The position numbers were made by a program, and so were the translations under genes. Shown here piece after piece: positions 17,316 to 27,119 of a stretch of DNA of 54,125 nt. The notes beneath the pieces are model-generated. The model did no database searches. It was not told the origin of the DNA and was given only the letters and a program-made list of their open reading frames with translations. Every line of letters begins with the position of its first letter. The stretch's first letter is position 1. The stretch comes from a virus, in IMG/VR virus record IMGVR_UViG_3300042562_001070, positions 1 to 54,125 of that record; one strand, written 5' to 3'.

Positions 17316-18824
17316 TTATGGTCGCGACGGAGGACGAGGATTATCTGCTATTGAAAGAGGGGTATATAATGAAATTTCTTCATATGTGTATGGGGGGCAA
17401 CATTCCAGCAAAGAACTAGACTGGTGTGGATCCATACCCTGGGTGTAACTTTTCAAAGAGTTTAGATGTCTTGGTATTTTCTCTGATTCGGTTCCATCTT
17501 TGTTCTTTTCAAACATAAAATCTTGGAAAGTGTTAGCCATCCACGAATTTACTGTTATTGTATAAGCTGGAATAGATCGTATAGGAGTAAACTCTTTATT
17601 CATCCAAGACATCATGTGTTGTTTACTATACATCGGGGGTTTCATTCCACCAGGAAGAGATATTACAGCAAAATCATCAAATTCTTGTCTTTGATATAAA
17701 GAAGAAGATCCACGTGTTAAACGCCATCCAGTAAACAGTCTCATCATGTTTCGGTCGGCTTGTTTTCCAAGAACTTCGTGCATTATATATTGGGGGAAAA
17801 CAATCATATATCCTGGAGGTATTTCTACCAAAGATTTTTTATTACTTAATATTTTTTTATACTCGAGAGGAGCAGCATCAAATCCTTGTAATACTTCTTT
17901 TTGTTTTATATTCAAATGAGATCCCAAGATACATGAAAAAAATTGAGGTTGGTTATCTAGATTTATCCAGCCGCCGTATAGTTCGTCGTCGTCCAAAATT
18001 CTATTTGCTGGCATTACGTCACGGTGCCAGGATTCTGCAGATGGTGACATCGACTCATACCTGTACATCATCCTATCTATGAGCATTTCAAATTTAAATT
18101 CCTGTTTGTTGGGGCTTCCGTAGTGGCCTCCGAAGGAGGTCAAAATACGTTTAAAAATTGGAACTACAGCATTTCTGCAATTTATCCTAAGATTTCTGAC
18201 AAAATTATTATGAAAAGAAGCCGGATTTCCAAATGCAGCAAACCCGCCTAGAGTATACAAAATAGGAAATCCGTTTTCTCCGATTGATTTCGAGGTGGGA
18301 TTTCTTTTGTATTCTGGAAAACTCTCGATTGTATTTAAAAAATTAGTTTGGTAAGATTGTAAATCTGATGTCTCTAAAACTTTTACGAGCATATATCCAT
18401 TTTTTATTAGACTTTCAATTGGGTCTGTATACCTTTTAATTATTTTTTTATTTATCAATGGGAGTTGTAGGGTGTCTTGTTTTTTTGTGTAAGTCATTTC
18501 CATTTTTTCTATTTCATTGCTGGCTATAAGAATATTTTCCGACAATGCTCTATTTCCAACTTTTTGAAAAAGACATTCGTACGAAAATTTTATAAATAAA
18601 TTTCTAGTTTCAGTGGACAAATTCATCAAGTTTTCACGTAAATCTATATCTTTGTTCGAAGAGCATATTAATTTAATTATATGTAAATCAAGTTTATGTT
18701 GGAAAAAAGATATTACCCTGTCTTCCCCGACTAGATTTATTAATCTTTTTATATCGTGGTCGTTTGGAATATATCCGGTCCCCACTTTATTTTTTTTAAA
18801 TAATATTTCATAAATTTTATCCAT
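17316..18824 (-). CDS. Putative 2OG-Fe(II) oxygenase (phytanoyl-CoA dioxygenase-like)
   Basis: 502 residues from ATG. The central part carries ESWHRDVMPAN (H267-x-D269), the sheet-like WINLDNQPQFFSCILGSHLN (286-305), PPGYMIVFPQYIMHE (336-350) with H349, and RLFTGWRLT (362-370) with candidate 2-oxoglutarate-binding Arg. This H-x-D...H order and spacing fit the double-stranded beta-helix oxygenases. Such enzymes hydroxylate small molecules, proteins or nucleic acids; the substrate is unknown. The N-terminal 135 residues are helical and unassigned; the C-terminus (380-502) is also unassigned. A leader TTATTTAATTAAATTTAAATATTTA lies just upstream. The metal-site reading is by eye only. Confidence 0.6.
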   Translation of the reverse strand: MDKIYEILFKKNKVGTGYIPNDHDIKRLINLVGEDRVISFFQHKLDLHIIKLICSSNKDIDLRENLMNLSTETRNLFIKFSYECLFQKVGNRALSENILIASNEIEKMEMTYTKKQDTLQLPLINKKIIKRYTDPIESLIKNGYMLVKVLETSDLQSYQTNFLNTIESFPEYKRNPTSKSIGENGFPILYTLGGFAAFGNPASFHNNFVRNLRINCRNAVVPIFKRILTSFGGHYGSPNKQEFKFEMLIDRMMYRYESMSPSAESWHRDVMPANRILDDDELYGGWINLDNQPQFFSCILGSHLNIKQKEVLQGFDAAPLEYKKILSNKKSLVEIPPGYMIVFPQYIMHEVLGKQADRNMMRLFTGWRLTRGSSSLYQRQEFDDFAVISLPGGMKPPMYSKQHMMSWMNKEFTPIRSIPAYTITVNSWMANTFQDFMFEKNKDGTESEKIPRHLNSLKSYTQGMDPHQSSSLLECCPPYTYEEISLYTPLSIADNPRPPSRP

Positions 18825-19254
18825 TTATTATTTAATTAAATTTAAATATTTAGTAAATTTTATACAAAATACCGACTTTTACCAGGCCAAGTCGACCCGG
18901 GCGGCGGCGAAATATTTTACAGAAAAGCCCCCCGTTTGCGGATGATTCGTATAAAGGAAAAACCCGCGAAGCGAGGAAGACTGGGTTTCGGCTGATTCGT
19001 CTACACGAGAAAACAGTAGGAAAAAATCCGCGAAGCGAGGAAGAACGTTTTACGGCTGATTTGTCTGGCAGACAAAGGAAAACAAGAAAATAGAAAAGAC
19101 CGTAGGCTAATATTTGTCTGGTAAAAAAAGGAAGACAAACCGCGACCCGAAGAAGACCGTTTTACGACAAGGATAGTCTGCCAGAAAAAGAAAACAAGAA
19201 AATAGAAAAGACCGTAGGCTAATATTTGTCTGGTAGAAAAATGAAAACATAAAA
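18825..19254. repeat. Intergenic array of GC-rich palindromic elements
   Basis: Repeated short units such as CCCGCGAAGCGAGGAAGA, CGTTTTACGGCTGAT(T) and GACCGTAGGCTAATATTTGT occur several times (for example near 18962, 19026, 19095 and 19210). CGCGAAGCG-type cores are self-complementary. The same units reappear at 24750-24905 and 36955-37690. No gene seen. Confidence 0.7.
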
Positions 19255-19307
19255 TTTATTGGAATTGAGTAGCGCGATCCTTGGTTGCGCTACTCAATTC
19301 CAATAAA
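19255..19307. terminator. 21-bp perfect stem-loop
   Basis: TTTATTGGAATTGAGTAGCGC (19255-19275) pairs with its exact complement at 19287-19307 around an 11-base loop. A mutated copy with the same flanks lies at 24957-25010. It may be a hairpin 3' end or the tip of a mobile repeat. Confidence 0.6.
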
Positions 19308-19605
19308 TAAATTACACCTATTACACCCATATGACAAAAAATATAAATTCCGAGTCGGAAACAATATTTCCAGCCAAAACTATTATTCTGATTTAACTAT
19401 AAATTTAAATAAATTTAATTCGGTCTCGGAAACAAGTGGTCTAGTTTCACGAGGCTATTTTGTATTAACAAACTTAAATTTTATAAAAAAGACGGCGACA
19501 TATCTTTTGGTAACCAAGAAAATGAACCAACTAGAGGAAACGCAAACAAAGGGCATGAATATGCGGATACTCAAATATAATATAATAATATAATATATAT
19601 TATAA
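19308..19605. repeat. Leader repeat of fibre genes
   Basis: This block (TTCCGAGTC.GAAACAA, TCGGTCTCGGAA, CAAACTTAAATTTTATAAAAAA, AACCAAGAAAATGAACC) recurs with changes at 25010-25335 and in part before the fibre genes at 23757 and 28984. A frame of about 100 codons through it starts at a non-ATG codon in the hairpin and is not conserved, so I reject it as a gene. Confidence 0.65.
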
Positions 19606-20313
19606 ATGAAAATATATATTTATATTTACACGACAATTTTAATTGCGATAGGTTGCACAATTGTATACATTTTAATTGACAGAAAATATAAAAATTCCAG
19701 ACTGGATACAAAGAGTGAAATCCAGAGAACTCTTTCCAGTAAACTCAATAATTCGGCTGGAAATTTATTACAATCTGATCCAAGTGGAAATTTATCTGTA
19801 ATACCTGCACCGCTCAATAATTCGGTTGGAAATTTATTACAATCCGATCCAAGCGGAAATTTATCATTCATACCTGCGCCGATGGTGGCACAATACTACT
19901 ATTCTATTGCACCAAATCAAACCACCACGGGTGCGTCGCCATACACGATTACATGGGCAACATCAGGTAATTTGTCTGCGGGAAGTGCGATAACGCAATC
20001 TGGTAACACCGAATTCATCCTCGTGCCCGGATATGCGTACCGAATTATCGCGAGTATCGGGGTTAATAATATGGGTCATAACGGATGGGCAAATTGCTAT
20101 ATAACGCAAAACGGAACTCAGATTGGAAATACAGGTGCCCTGCTATCGGCGGCAAGTTCCGACGGGTGGGGTGTGTCGCCGACATGTTTGGCGTATGTCA
20201 CTATGGGTGCGATCCCATCATCAATTAAGTTTATGATAACCAGCGGCGCTGGTCAACGACTCGGTCTATCAAACAATAACGCCGCCGCGTGGATTTCAAT
20301 TGAAGTCTTGTAA
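19606..20313 (+). CDS. Membrane-anchored fibre-like protein, jelly-roll type head
   Basis: 235 residues. An N-terminal signal anchor (KIYIYIYTTILIAIGCTIVYILI) is followed by DRKYKNS, then a linker present twice (NSAGNLLQSDPSGNLSVIPAP and NSVGNLLQSDPSGNLSFIPAP). The head (about 90-235) is rich in Gly, Ser, Thr and Asn with FILVPGYAYRI, LAYVTMG and a final AWISIEVL, features shared with the other members and compatible with a C1q/TNF-like jelly roll. Likely displayed on the virion or membrane surface. It belongs to a family at 21092, 23757, 28984 and 29902. Confidence 0.8.
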   Translation: MKIYIYIYTTILIAIGCTIVYILIDRKYKNSRLDTKSEIQRTLSSKLNNSAGNLLQSDPSGNLSVIPAPLNNSVGNLLQSDPSGNLSFIPAPMVAQYYYSIAPNQTTTGASPYTITWATSGNLSAGSAITQSGNTEFILVPGYAYRIIASIGVNNMGHNGWANCYITQNGTQIGNTGALLSAASSDGWGVSPTCLAYVTMGAIPSSIKFMITSGAGQRLGLSNNNAAAWISIEVL

Positions 20314-21091
20314 ATGAAAATATATATTTTCACGACGCACCAGACCGGATACAACTAGTGAAATCCGGATTTATATTTCCATCTAAGAAATTTATCGGTC
20401 TGGAATTATTATTTATCGGGCGGTGGTAGTTGGCAGAAATCAGTTATGCGGCTACTTTTAAATTTACGAAAATTAAAGCCCGGGTTCGTTTGTTTTATAC
20501 ATTTACATCGCCGACTATTTCCGGCAAGTCTGAATAACGTTAGTGTTAATATATATAGTGTTAAAATATATATATATATATATATAACGTTAACATGCGA
20601 AGAAACAACTATCTCGTTACTTGGTTACGAACTCGCTTTATCGGATGTATTAATTTTAAATATTGCTACGGTTACTATACTACCAGCGGGTAGTAAATAA
20701 TAATATTTAAATTTTGAATTAGGAGTGCCGCCATTAGACGAATGATTCTTGGGTACATCGTATTACCCCGCGGATACGGTTTACTATCCAACCAACTTGG
20801 GACCTACCCATGATCGGAGCGGTTGAATTAAACTATAGTATCTTTTTTGAATTTAAAATTCCCAAAATTAATAAAAAACTTGTCTGTAAACAAACCCAAG
20901 TAAAAATTAGTAAACCCAAGTAAAACCGTAGTTTGATCGCCACCAATCACGAAAAATAATCAAGTGGTTTGAAAAATATAATATACAACTAAGAAAATGG
21001 GAAATTAACCAGAAGAGACTTGGCACAATATACGATTAGATATTCATTTATAATATTAATATAATATAATATAATATATATTATATTATAA
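20314..21091. other. Intergenic region with a decayed fibre-gene start
   Basis: Directly after the stop, ATGAAAATATATATTTTCACGACG followed by CCAGACCGGATACAACTAGTGAAATCC repeats the start and post-membrane segment of the fibre genes with the membrane part deleted. A frame of 84 codons (20446-20700) has no family features and is not called. The end is the AT-rich leader of the next gene. Confidence 0.6.
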
Positions 21092-21712
21092 ATGAAAATA
21101 TATATTTACACGACGATTTTAATTGTGATATTTTTTGCAGTATACATTTTAATTGACAGAAAATATAAAAATTCCAGACCAGACACAGATCCTAAAATTC
21201 AGAGAACTCTTTCAAGCCAACCCAATAATTCGGCTGGAAATTTATTACAAACTGATTCATCTGGAAATTTATCTGTTGCGCCAGGTATGCCAGTTGTTGG
21301 TGCATACATGAGCGGGTCGCAAGTTATACGCGGTGATAATAGTATTGTGATATTTGATATGGTAGAATTTGATACGGCAGATTGCTTTAATAAATCAACC
21401 GGTGCGTATAAACCGAATGTGGCCGGATATTATCAGATAAACGCATCGGTGTACTATGAAATGAATTCACCTCCCGGTGCTTATCAAATTTATTTATTAA
21501 AAAATGGTAAGCACGCCAAACGAGGAGCAGCTGCGTCCAATTCCGCGAGTGGTCGAAATATTGGTCTAAATATTTCGGCCGTGGTATTGATGAATGGCAC
21601 AACAGATATTGTGCAAATATTAACAATACAGACAAGCGGTACCAATGTAAATATACTCGGTGATGGTGGTTCATTAACCTGGTTTAATGCGATAATGTTA
21701 CGGCCGCCATAA
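21092..21712 (+). CDS. Membrane-anchored protein with C1q-like head
   Basis: 206 residues. Anchor KIYIYTTILIVIFFAVYILI, then DRKYKNSRPDTDPKIQRTLS and one linker (NSAGNLLQTDSSGNLSVAPG). The head (70-206) reads like a C1q/TNF domain: VEFDTADCFNKSTGAYKPNV, AGYYQINASVYYEM, IYLLKNGKHAKRG, VVLMNGTTDIVQI and a final TWFNAIML. C1q-type heads are trimeric binding modules. The anchor is nearly identical at DNA level to its paralogues while the head differs, pointing to module exchange. Confidence 0.82.
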   Translation: MKIYIYTTILIVIFFAVYILIDRKYKNSRPDTDPKIQRTLSSQPNNSAGNLLQTDSSGNLSVAPGMPVVGAYMSGSQVIRGDNSIVIFDMVEFDTADCFNKSTGAYKPNVAGYYQINASVYYEMNSPPGAYQIYLLKNGKHAKRGAAASNSASGRNIGLNISAVVLMNGTTDIVQILTIQTSGTNVNILGDGGSLTWFNAIMLRPP

Positions 21713-22450
21713 ATAAAATATCCACCGCATAAAATTACCACGATTAGTTAGTTTGTTAGTATCGTATACTAATAATAGCACGTGCCAACCGAATTAACAG
21801 AGAATAGCCGGAATATTAAAAACCCGAATACTTTACGTATGAGATGAACAGGAAAAAATTAGTTATAATATAATTAGACCCCTGTTGCTTACGTTTTCAT
21901 TACAACTTAAATTTTATATCCGATGGGCAATAATATTATAATAATTTTACCATTACACCTTTGGACATTTAAAATGCCGATTTTCACGTAATTAAAAAAT
22001 AAAAAATGTAAAAATCAATTACGATGGTCTTACTTTTTCCTCTTCTTTTTTAGTTATTGAAGAGATGAAAGACGAAATGTGGAAACATACTTGGGTTTCT
22101 ATCCAAGTTTGAGTTAAGTTACTAAATACGATTTTTTTGTTTTCGCCTACGGCGCCACTGTGTGGTCGCCTACGGAACAGATTAACAAACGAAACACTTT
22201 TTTCCTTCTTTATCTTTGTAATATTCCAAATCCTTATTACAATCACAACACTTTTTACTTGTATTACAGCTATAATATAATTAGACCTTCATTTGTGTGC
22301 TTCTTGTATAGATTAAGCAAGCAAACTATATATTATATTTTAAATTATTTTTTGTGTTTATTATTTATTTTTTAAATATTTGCCTGCTTTTTTAAATTTA
22401 AATTATTATTTAGTAGTTTTTTATTTATAAATTTAGTACTATAAAAATAA
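21713..22450. other. Intergenic region with lone inverted-repeat end
   Basis: Contains the solo inverted repeat at 21956-21982 and, about 170 bases later, a GC-rich element (CCTACGGCGCCACTGTG). A 75-codon minus-strand frame (22019-22246) has no recognisable content. The last ~80 bases are a very AT-rich leader for the 22451 gene. Confidence 0.5.
21956..21982. repeat. Solo transposon inverted repeat
   Basis: 26 of 27 bases match the right end of the 6294-11538 transposon (CACCTTTGGACATTTAAAAT then GCCGATT), again preceded by TA. No opposite end was found within 1.7 kb, so this is a leftover or one end of a decayed copy. Confidence 0.75.
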
Positions 22451-22732
22451 ATGAGTATAGAAATAAGTGTATCAAATTCTACCCAAAAAAATTGTAAAGA
22501 CCTTTTAAGAATCATGAAAAAATATGGTCAAGATTGTAGAGTTACAGAGACAAGATCAGTTGTTAAAAATAAATTTGAAAACGGCTGCATTGTAACAATG
22601 GACACATTTAATGATAAAACTGATTTAGTAAATCTTTGGAAGATTATAAAAAAAAATGGAAATTATAACTGCGCATATATAAAAATAAATGAGGGATTTT
22701 CTGGATGTATAAATGATTATATTAATTCATAA
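22451..22732 (+). CDS. Small hypothetical protein
   Basis: 93 residues from ATG after a long AT-rich leader. Predicted alpha/beta fold with CKDLLRIMKKYGQDCRV, a strand with CIVTMDTFNDKTDLVNLWKI and the ending CAYIKINEGFSGCINDYINS; five cysteines. No signal, membrane segment or known motif. It sits among fibre genes but has neither their anchor nor their linker. Codon use and leader resemble those of real neighbours. Confidence 0.7.
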   Translation: MSIEISVSNSTQKNCKDLLRIMKKYGQDCRVTETRSVVKNKFENGCIVTMDTFNDKTDLVNLWKIIKKNGNYNCAYIKINEGFSGCINDYINS

Positions 22733-22889
22733 TTTTTTTAAATTTTATTGAAAATTTTTATGAGCACTTTCCACTAGTATAAAGAGTCCCAAGACACGTC
22801 CCCAGATGGGCCAACTTTGCCGTCCGCACTTAGGCGCGTAACAAAATTTATACATTATATAGGCTAAAATTAAAATTAAAAACAAAATA

Positions 22890-23380
22890 ATGAATAAAAT
22901 TTATGTACCCGACTTATCTGGGTCGGTTACCCCAATTTCAGCCAAAGTAAAGTTTTTATTAACGGCAAAAGTATACCAGAAGGTGGGTCAACCACGACTG
23001 TATTTCGGTTTATGCGTAATGATCAACCGGTCGGCCTTGAGTCTGGTATACAAAAACAGATTGTTGGCTCATTTCGGGCTAGTCCAAGTGCAGGTGGAGG
23101 TCATGCATGGACCGCAAAAGCAATCGGCAATTATTTTGAAGAGCCGGCAACTACCAGTAGCATCGCATATACACTGCAATTTATTACATTTGATTCCGGT
23201 CGCGTTATATATTTTAATGGTATCGGTAGTGATGGTAATAGCGCTGATCTACACTTACGGTACAGCAGTGTTAATACTTACATACATAACTACCGGCGAT
23301 ATACGATATATTCGCCGGTATCACTAAAAATCACTAAAAAAGAAATATATACCAAAGAAGCAGAAAAATTGATAAAGTAA
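22890..23380 (+). pseudogene. Decayed fibre-head gene
   Basis: Two overlapping frames each read part of a head domain: one gives SIPEGGSTTTVFRFMRND then QPVGLESGIQ, FRASPSAGGGHAW and TLQFITFDSGRVIYFNG; the start (IYVPDLSGSVTPISAKV) lies in the other. The anchor, the linker and a proper ATG are missing. The end runs into unrelated sequence (TKKEIYTKEAEKLIK). It looks like a truncated, frameshifted member of the surface-protein family. Confidence 0.6.
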
Positions 23381-23439
23381 AAATAAAAGTCTGTCCGAAG
23401 AACTCAAATAATAAAAGATTTGGTTAATAAACCCGAAAT

Positions 23440-23660
23440 TAAGTTCGGTATATGCTCTGTTCCATACCAACATTTTACCTTTACGCAGTAAACAATAGTT
23501 GAAATCAAGATTACAAAAATTAGATGAATTAACTGATACAAAACCAAAGGAAAATATAGAAAATGTGATAAACAAAATACCAAAAGATAAATATAAAAAT
23601 ATTTTCGAACGACCAGAAAAATATATACCAAAGAATAAAACACGAAGGGTCATACCGGTC
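23440..23660 (+). pseudogene. Remnant of IS630/Tc1-type transposase C-terminus
   Basis: Frames read CSVPYQHFT and then KSRLQKLDELTDTKPKENIE with INKIPKDKYKNIFE, matching YAVPYQHFTNAIE, FKSKLQKKVGITYQELKSNIKD and KDIPSEILYRIF of the transposase at 6341-7360. Stops and shifts separate the pieces, and the catalytic Glu region is lost. No matching inverted repeat follows. Confidence 0.6.
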
Positions 23661-23756
23661 TATCAGATATCATTTTTGATAACCAAGAAAATAAAATAAC
23701 TAGAAAGACGAAAACTGAGTACGGATACTCAAAAATATAAATAATATATATTATAA

Positions 23757-24431
23757 ATGAGAATAATATATATTTATATTTACACGACGATTTTAATTGT
23801 CATATGTTGCACAATTGTATACATTTTAATTGACAGAAAATATAAAAATTCCAAACCGGATACAAATCCTAAAATCCAGAGAAATCTTTCCAGTCGAATT
23901 ATTGGAAATTTATTACAATCCGATTCAAGTGGAAATTTATCGGTCATACCTGCGCCTCTCACCGACCAGAAGAACTATGTCTTGACTGGAAATGGTAACT
24001 GGGCGCCTTATACGGCTGCCCGGTATTGCATGTTGCTAATCACTAAATCAGAAAATTCGAATATACCCTTGAATAGGAATATAACATTTGACTTCCAGCA
24101 GGTAAATTCCGGACTGTCATTTGATATGCCGACCAGCACATTTGTGTTGCAGCCGGCGTGTAGTTATAAATTAACCGGTTGTTTGCCGAATGGTATAAAC
24201 AGAACGCAACCTTCGTGGTATAATGTAACGACAGACAAATATATTGGCAGTATAGGCAGCGGTACAAATGATCAGAACTCAAGTGCACTCGCAGTTGCAT
24301 ATCTGCCATGCACTGTTGCGACAACAGTTGCACTACGGTCGGGTTATGGTACCGGTACCATGGGGTTACTGGCCAATACTAATGTTGGTCAATATGGCTG
24401 GGCCACAATTGAAGTCGTCGGCGGCAATTGA
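23757..24431 (+). CDS. Membrane-anchored fibre-like protein
   Basis: 224 residues. Anchor RIIYIYIYTTILIVICCTIV, then DRKYKNSKPDTNPKIQRNLS, a shortened linker (IGNLLQSDSSGNLSVIPAP), and QKNYVLTGNGNWAPY, a segment shared with the members at 28984 and 29902. The head contains TFVLQPACSYKLTG, VAYLPCTVATTVAL and a final GWATIEVVGG, the family's jelly-roll-like landmarks. A decayed copy of the head lies at 30630-30885. Confidence 0.8.
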   Translation: MRIIYIYIYTTILIVICCTIVYILIDRKYKNSKPDTNPKIQRNLSSRIIGNLLQSDSSGNLSVIPAPLTDQKNYVLTGNGNWAPYTAARYCMLLITKSENSNIPLNRNITFDFQQVNSGLSFDMPTSTFVLQPACSYKLTGCLPNGINRTQPSWYNVTTDKYIGSIGSGTNDQNSSALAVAYLPCTVATTVALRSGYGTGTMGLLANTNVGQYGWATIEVVGGN

Positions 24432-25924
24432 TAGTAAAGGGAAAGTAGTCTATAGAAAAAAGGAAGACAACTAAATAGAAAAGATATTTATTAAAAACGG
24501 AAGTGTTTTAGTTGATAGTGTTTATTAGAACAAAGATACTTTAGTCGTACTAAATCCATTTTCAACGTATTTAAACTAAAATATATAATTCAACCAGTCT
24601 ATTTACACCAGTAGCCTTTTCCGTAAATTATATATATTTTTTTACTTAAATTCACTAGAGGACACGCAAACTGAGGAACAAAAATATACGGGTAGATATT
24701 ATTATTTTCAAATATAATATAGCCAAGAATAGGTAGAAAAAAAAGATAAACCGCGAAGCGAAGAAGACCGTTTTATGACGACGACAAACCGCGAAACGAA
24801 GAAAAGACCGTTTTACGGCCACATACTACAGAAAAAGAGAAAAAGCCCGGTTACGGAATTTAAAAGGAAAACCCGCGAAGCAGGAAAATTTTCTGATTTT
24901 TTTCGACTGAAAAGGAAAGGCGGAAAAGATAAAGTCAACGAAAAAGGAAAACAAAAAATTTATTAGAATTTAGTAGCATGATCCTTTGTTGCGCTACTCA
25001 ATTCTAATAAATAAATTACACCGATTACACCGATTACACCGATAGTACAAAAATTCCGAGTCACAAACAAAATATTTCCATCCAAAACAATATTTTAATT
25101 TAATTAGGTCTCGGAATCAGGTGGTCTAGTTTCCCGCGGCTATTGGTACGATTATGTATATTTTGCAAAGTAACCGCTATGCGGGACTATATTTATTAAC
25201 GAACTTAAATTTTATAAAAAAAAACGGCGAAATATCTTGTAGTAACTAAAAAAATAAACTAACTAGAAAGACGCAAACTAAGGACATGAATATATGGATA
25301 CTCGAATATAATATAATATAATATAATATATATATTTTATTCCACTATGTGGGTTTCAAGTAATTTGTTAAATGTTCTTTTATTACAGTAAGAATATCCA
25401 AAAAGTATTCAAATCATATATGTATACAGGAGAAAGACCTGAAAAGTATAGAAGAGTCCGTAAACGGGCCAATAAAATAGACCAACCATTACATAAGTCA
25501 AATAGTCCAATGTCCTTTTGAGAAGGAGAATAACAATTTTTTGTCTCTCGTTTACACGACTTTTTGGTCGGTGTAACTAGAGAAAATGTTACATGTTTGC
25601 AATAGCGGTATTTTGATCCGAGTTATAAAGTGGTTGGGGTTTCTCTGGTAAATTCATGGTCTGAAATTTCAGCACCATATGTGTGGTTAATGAATGAATA
25701 TTCATTTATTACATCATTTATTCATAAAAATATAAAACCAAAACATTAAACATGAATTAATCACTATTTTAATTTTCACGACCGAGTATCGGCCGCCCCA
25801 CATGTGAATTAAATTTATCATACTAAAATCACTCGTTTTGGTTTTATATTTTTTATATTTTTATGAATAAATTATTAATAAAAATATAAAAATTTTATAT
25901 AGTTTAATTGTTTCCGAAATAAAC
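24432..25924. repeat. Long intergenic block of dispersed repeats
   Basis: About 1.5 kb without a supported gene. Contents in order: palindromic CGCGAAGCGAAGAAGACCG units (24750-24905); a mutated copy of the 19255 hairpin (24957-25010); a degraded copy of the fibre leader (25010-25335); a block from about 25448 sharing CGTAAACGGGCCAATAAAATA-type sequence with 37766; ACGACTTTTTGGTCGGTGTAAC (25556-25577), also at 41359; and an inverted repeat (25722-25868). Confidence 0.6.
25722..25868. repeat. Inverted repeat with ~25-bp arms
   Basis: ATTCATAAAAATATAAAACC (plus AAAAC) near 25722-25747 is complementary to GTTTTGGTTTTATATTTT and TTTTTATGAAT near 25834-25868, with a small insertion in the right arm. 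The spacer of about 85 bases has no gene. Confidence 0.6.
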
Positions 25925-26248
25925 CCGGGCAATCTAGATCTAACGCCCTCGATTATTCTTCGTCTACATCAAATCAAGCAATCCCAGTTGGAAATCTAAG
26001 TTATTTTTTGTTTCCTTGGTATCCGACCGATTCGACCATGACTTTTTTGGATCTTGTATCTACGGGCTATTTGCGACGGGACCAAGGGAACTCCTGATTT
26101 ACGCGGTCGATTTGTTCTTACGGCCCAAGATTCAGCGCATCCTATAATGTCGACTGGTGGTGCGGCGACACATAGCCGAAATGCCTGGCTCATACCCACA
26201 ACACCAGGTCGACCCCTTTATATTTTTATAATTAACTATTATTTTTAA
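25925..26248 (+). pseudogene. Decayed tail-collar protein fragment
   Basis: The plus strand reads LSYFLFPWYPTDSTMTFLDL in one frame and AICDGTKGTPDLRGRFVL then AQD with HPIMSTGGAATHS in another, corresponding to NLSALSFPSGFILIWYPTD and WVICDGTKGTPDLRGRFVLM of the collar proteins at 26283 and 31096. The frames are broken and the N-terminal anchor is missing. Confidence 0.65.
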
Positions 26249-26282
26249 TACGTGCGATTACGGTAAATATTCTATTATAATT

Positions 26283-26969
26283 TTATAGTTTCATTAAATA
26301 AACAAGAGTATGAAACGGAGGCATAATTTCATGCGGTTTCGATCCTCCAGTGTTGCCTATTGTAGGATTTGAGCCATACTTCCCATAATTATCACCCCCC
26401 CCAGCGGAATAACGGTAATTGCCATTACAGTTGAATCCGACAGATGGATCTTGAATAAAAACGTGATTATGACTAGGCATTTCATCAATAGTAAGAGCAT
26501 GTTTTTCTCTTCCGCCTATTTGACCTATCTCATGGATAGTACATCCAGGTGGAACATTGATTGTAGGAATAGTATCTTGAGCCATTAAAACAAACCGTCC
26601 GCGTAAATCCGGTGTTCCTTTGGTCCCGTCGCAAATAACCCACCCTGTTGGAACTATTCTGATAATTTGTGCTAAAGTTTTCAATGTTGGGTCTGTTGGA
26701 TACCATATCAAAATAAATCCACTCGGGAAAGAAAGCGCGCTTAAATTTCCGCTTGAATCTATAGCTGCAATAGCCTGCGTCGTTGATGTAGATTGTTGAA
26801 TATTCATTTGTTTAAGCATAGAATTATTCTTTTTTTTGAAAATATGATATACTACAAACAAAAATATAATAAAAAGAGTCGTGTATATATATATATATAT
26901 ATATATTTTGGTTTCATTTATGTATAGTTTATTTTTTTTAATCGAAATAAATTTCCATGTATTAGTCAT
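26283..26969 (-). CDS. Membrane-anchored phage tail-collar domain protein
   Basis: I start at the ATG ending at 26969 (MTNTWKFISIKK); the frame is open further up to a TTG at 26999. The anchor KIYIYIYIYTTLFIIFLFVVYHIF resembles that of the fibre family, but the family's ATG (Met before KIYIY) has become Thr, which explains the N-terminal extension. A linker AAIDSSGNLSALSFPSG precedes the collar domain with GWVICDGTKGTPDLRGRFVL and ends SKPHEIMPPFHTLVYLMKL. Collar domains form trimeric fibre bases in phages. Paralogue at 31096. Likely a surface fibre. Confidence 0.8.
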   Translation of the reverse strand: MTNTWKFISIKKNKLYINETKIYIYIYIYTTLFIIFLFVVYHIFKKKNNSMLKQMNIQQSTSTTQAIAAIDSSGNLSALSFPSGFILIWYPTDPTLKTLAQIIRIVPTGWVICDGTKGTPDLRGRFVLMAQDTIPTINVPPGCTIHEIGQIGGREKHALTIDEMPSHNHVFIQDPSVGFNCNGNYRYSAGGGDNYGKYGSNPTIGNTGGSKPHEIMPPFHTLVYLMKL

Positions 26970-27067
26970 ATTTGAAGTATTATATAAAGTAGTACTCAAA
27001 TTAAATACGCAATTAAGATATTACTTTAATAAAATCAAATATTTTGTTAAAGTAAGTCTTCCGGAGA

Positions 27068-27117
27068 TACTAAAAAGGGTGTACATTGATTATACTAAAA
27101 AGGGTGTACATTGATTA
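27068..27117. repeat. 25-bp tandem duplication
   Basis: Two exact copies of a unit starting TACTAAAAAGGGTGTACATT, just beyond the 3' end of the minus-strand gene that stops at 27120. Confidence 0.8.
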
Positions 27118-27119
27118 TA

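Noticed and set aside
19285-19593. 102-codon frame in the fibre leader
   Set aside because: Starts at a non-ATG codon inside a hairpin and is not preserved in the repeat copy at 25010-25335.
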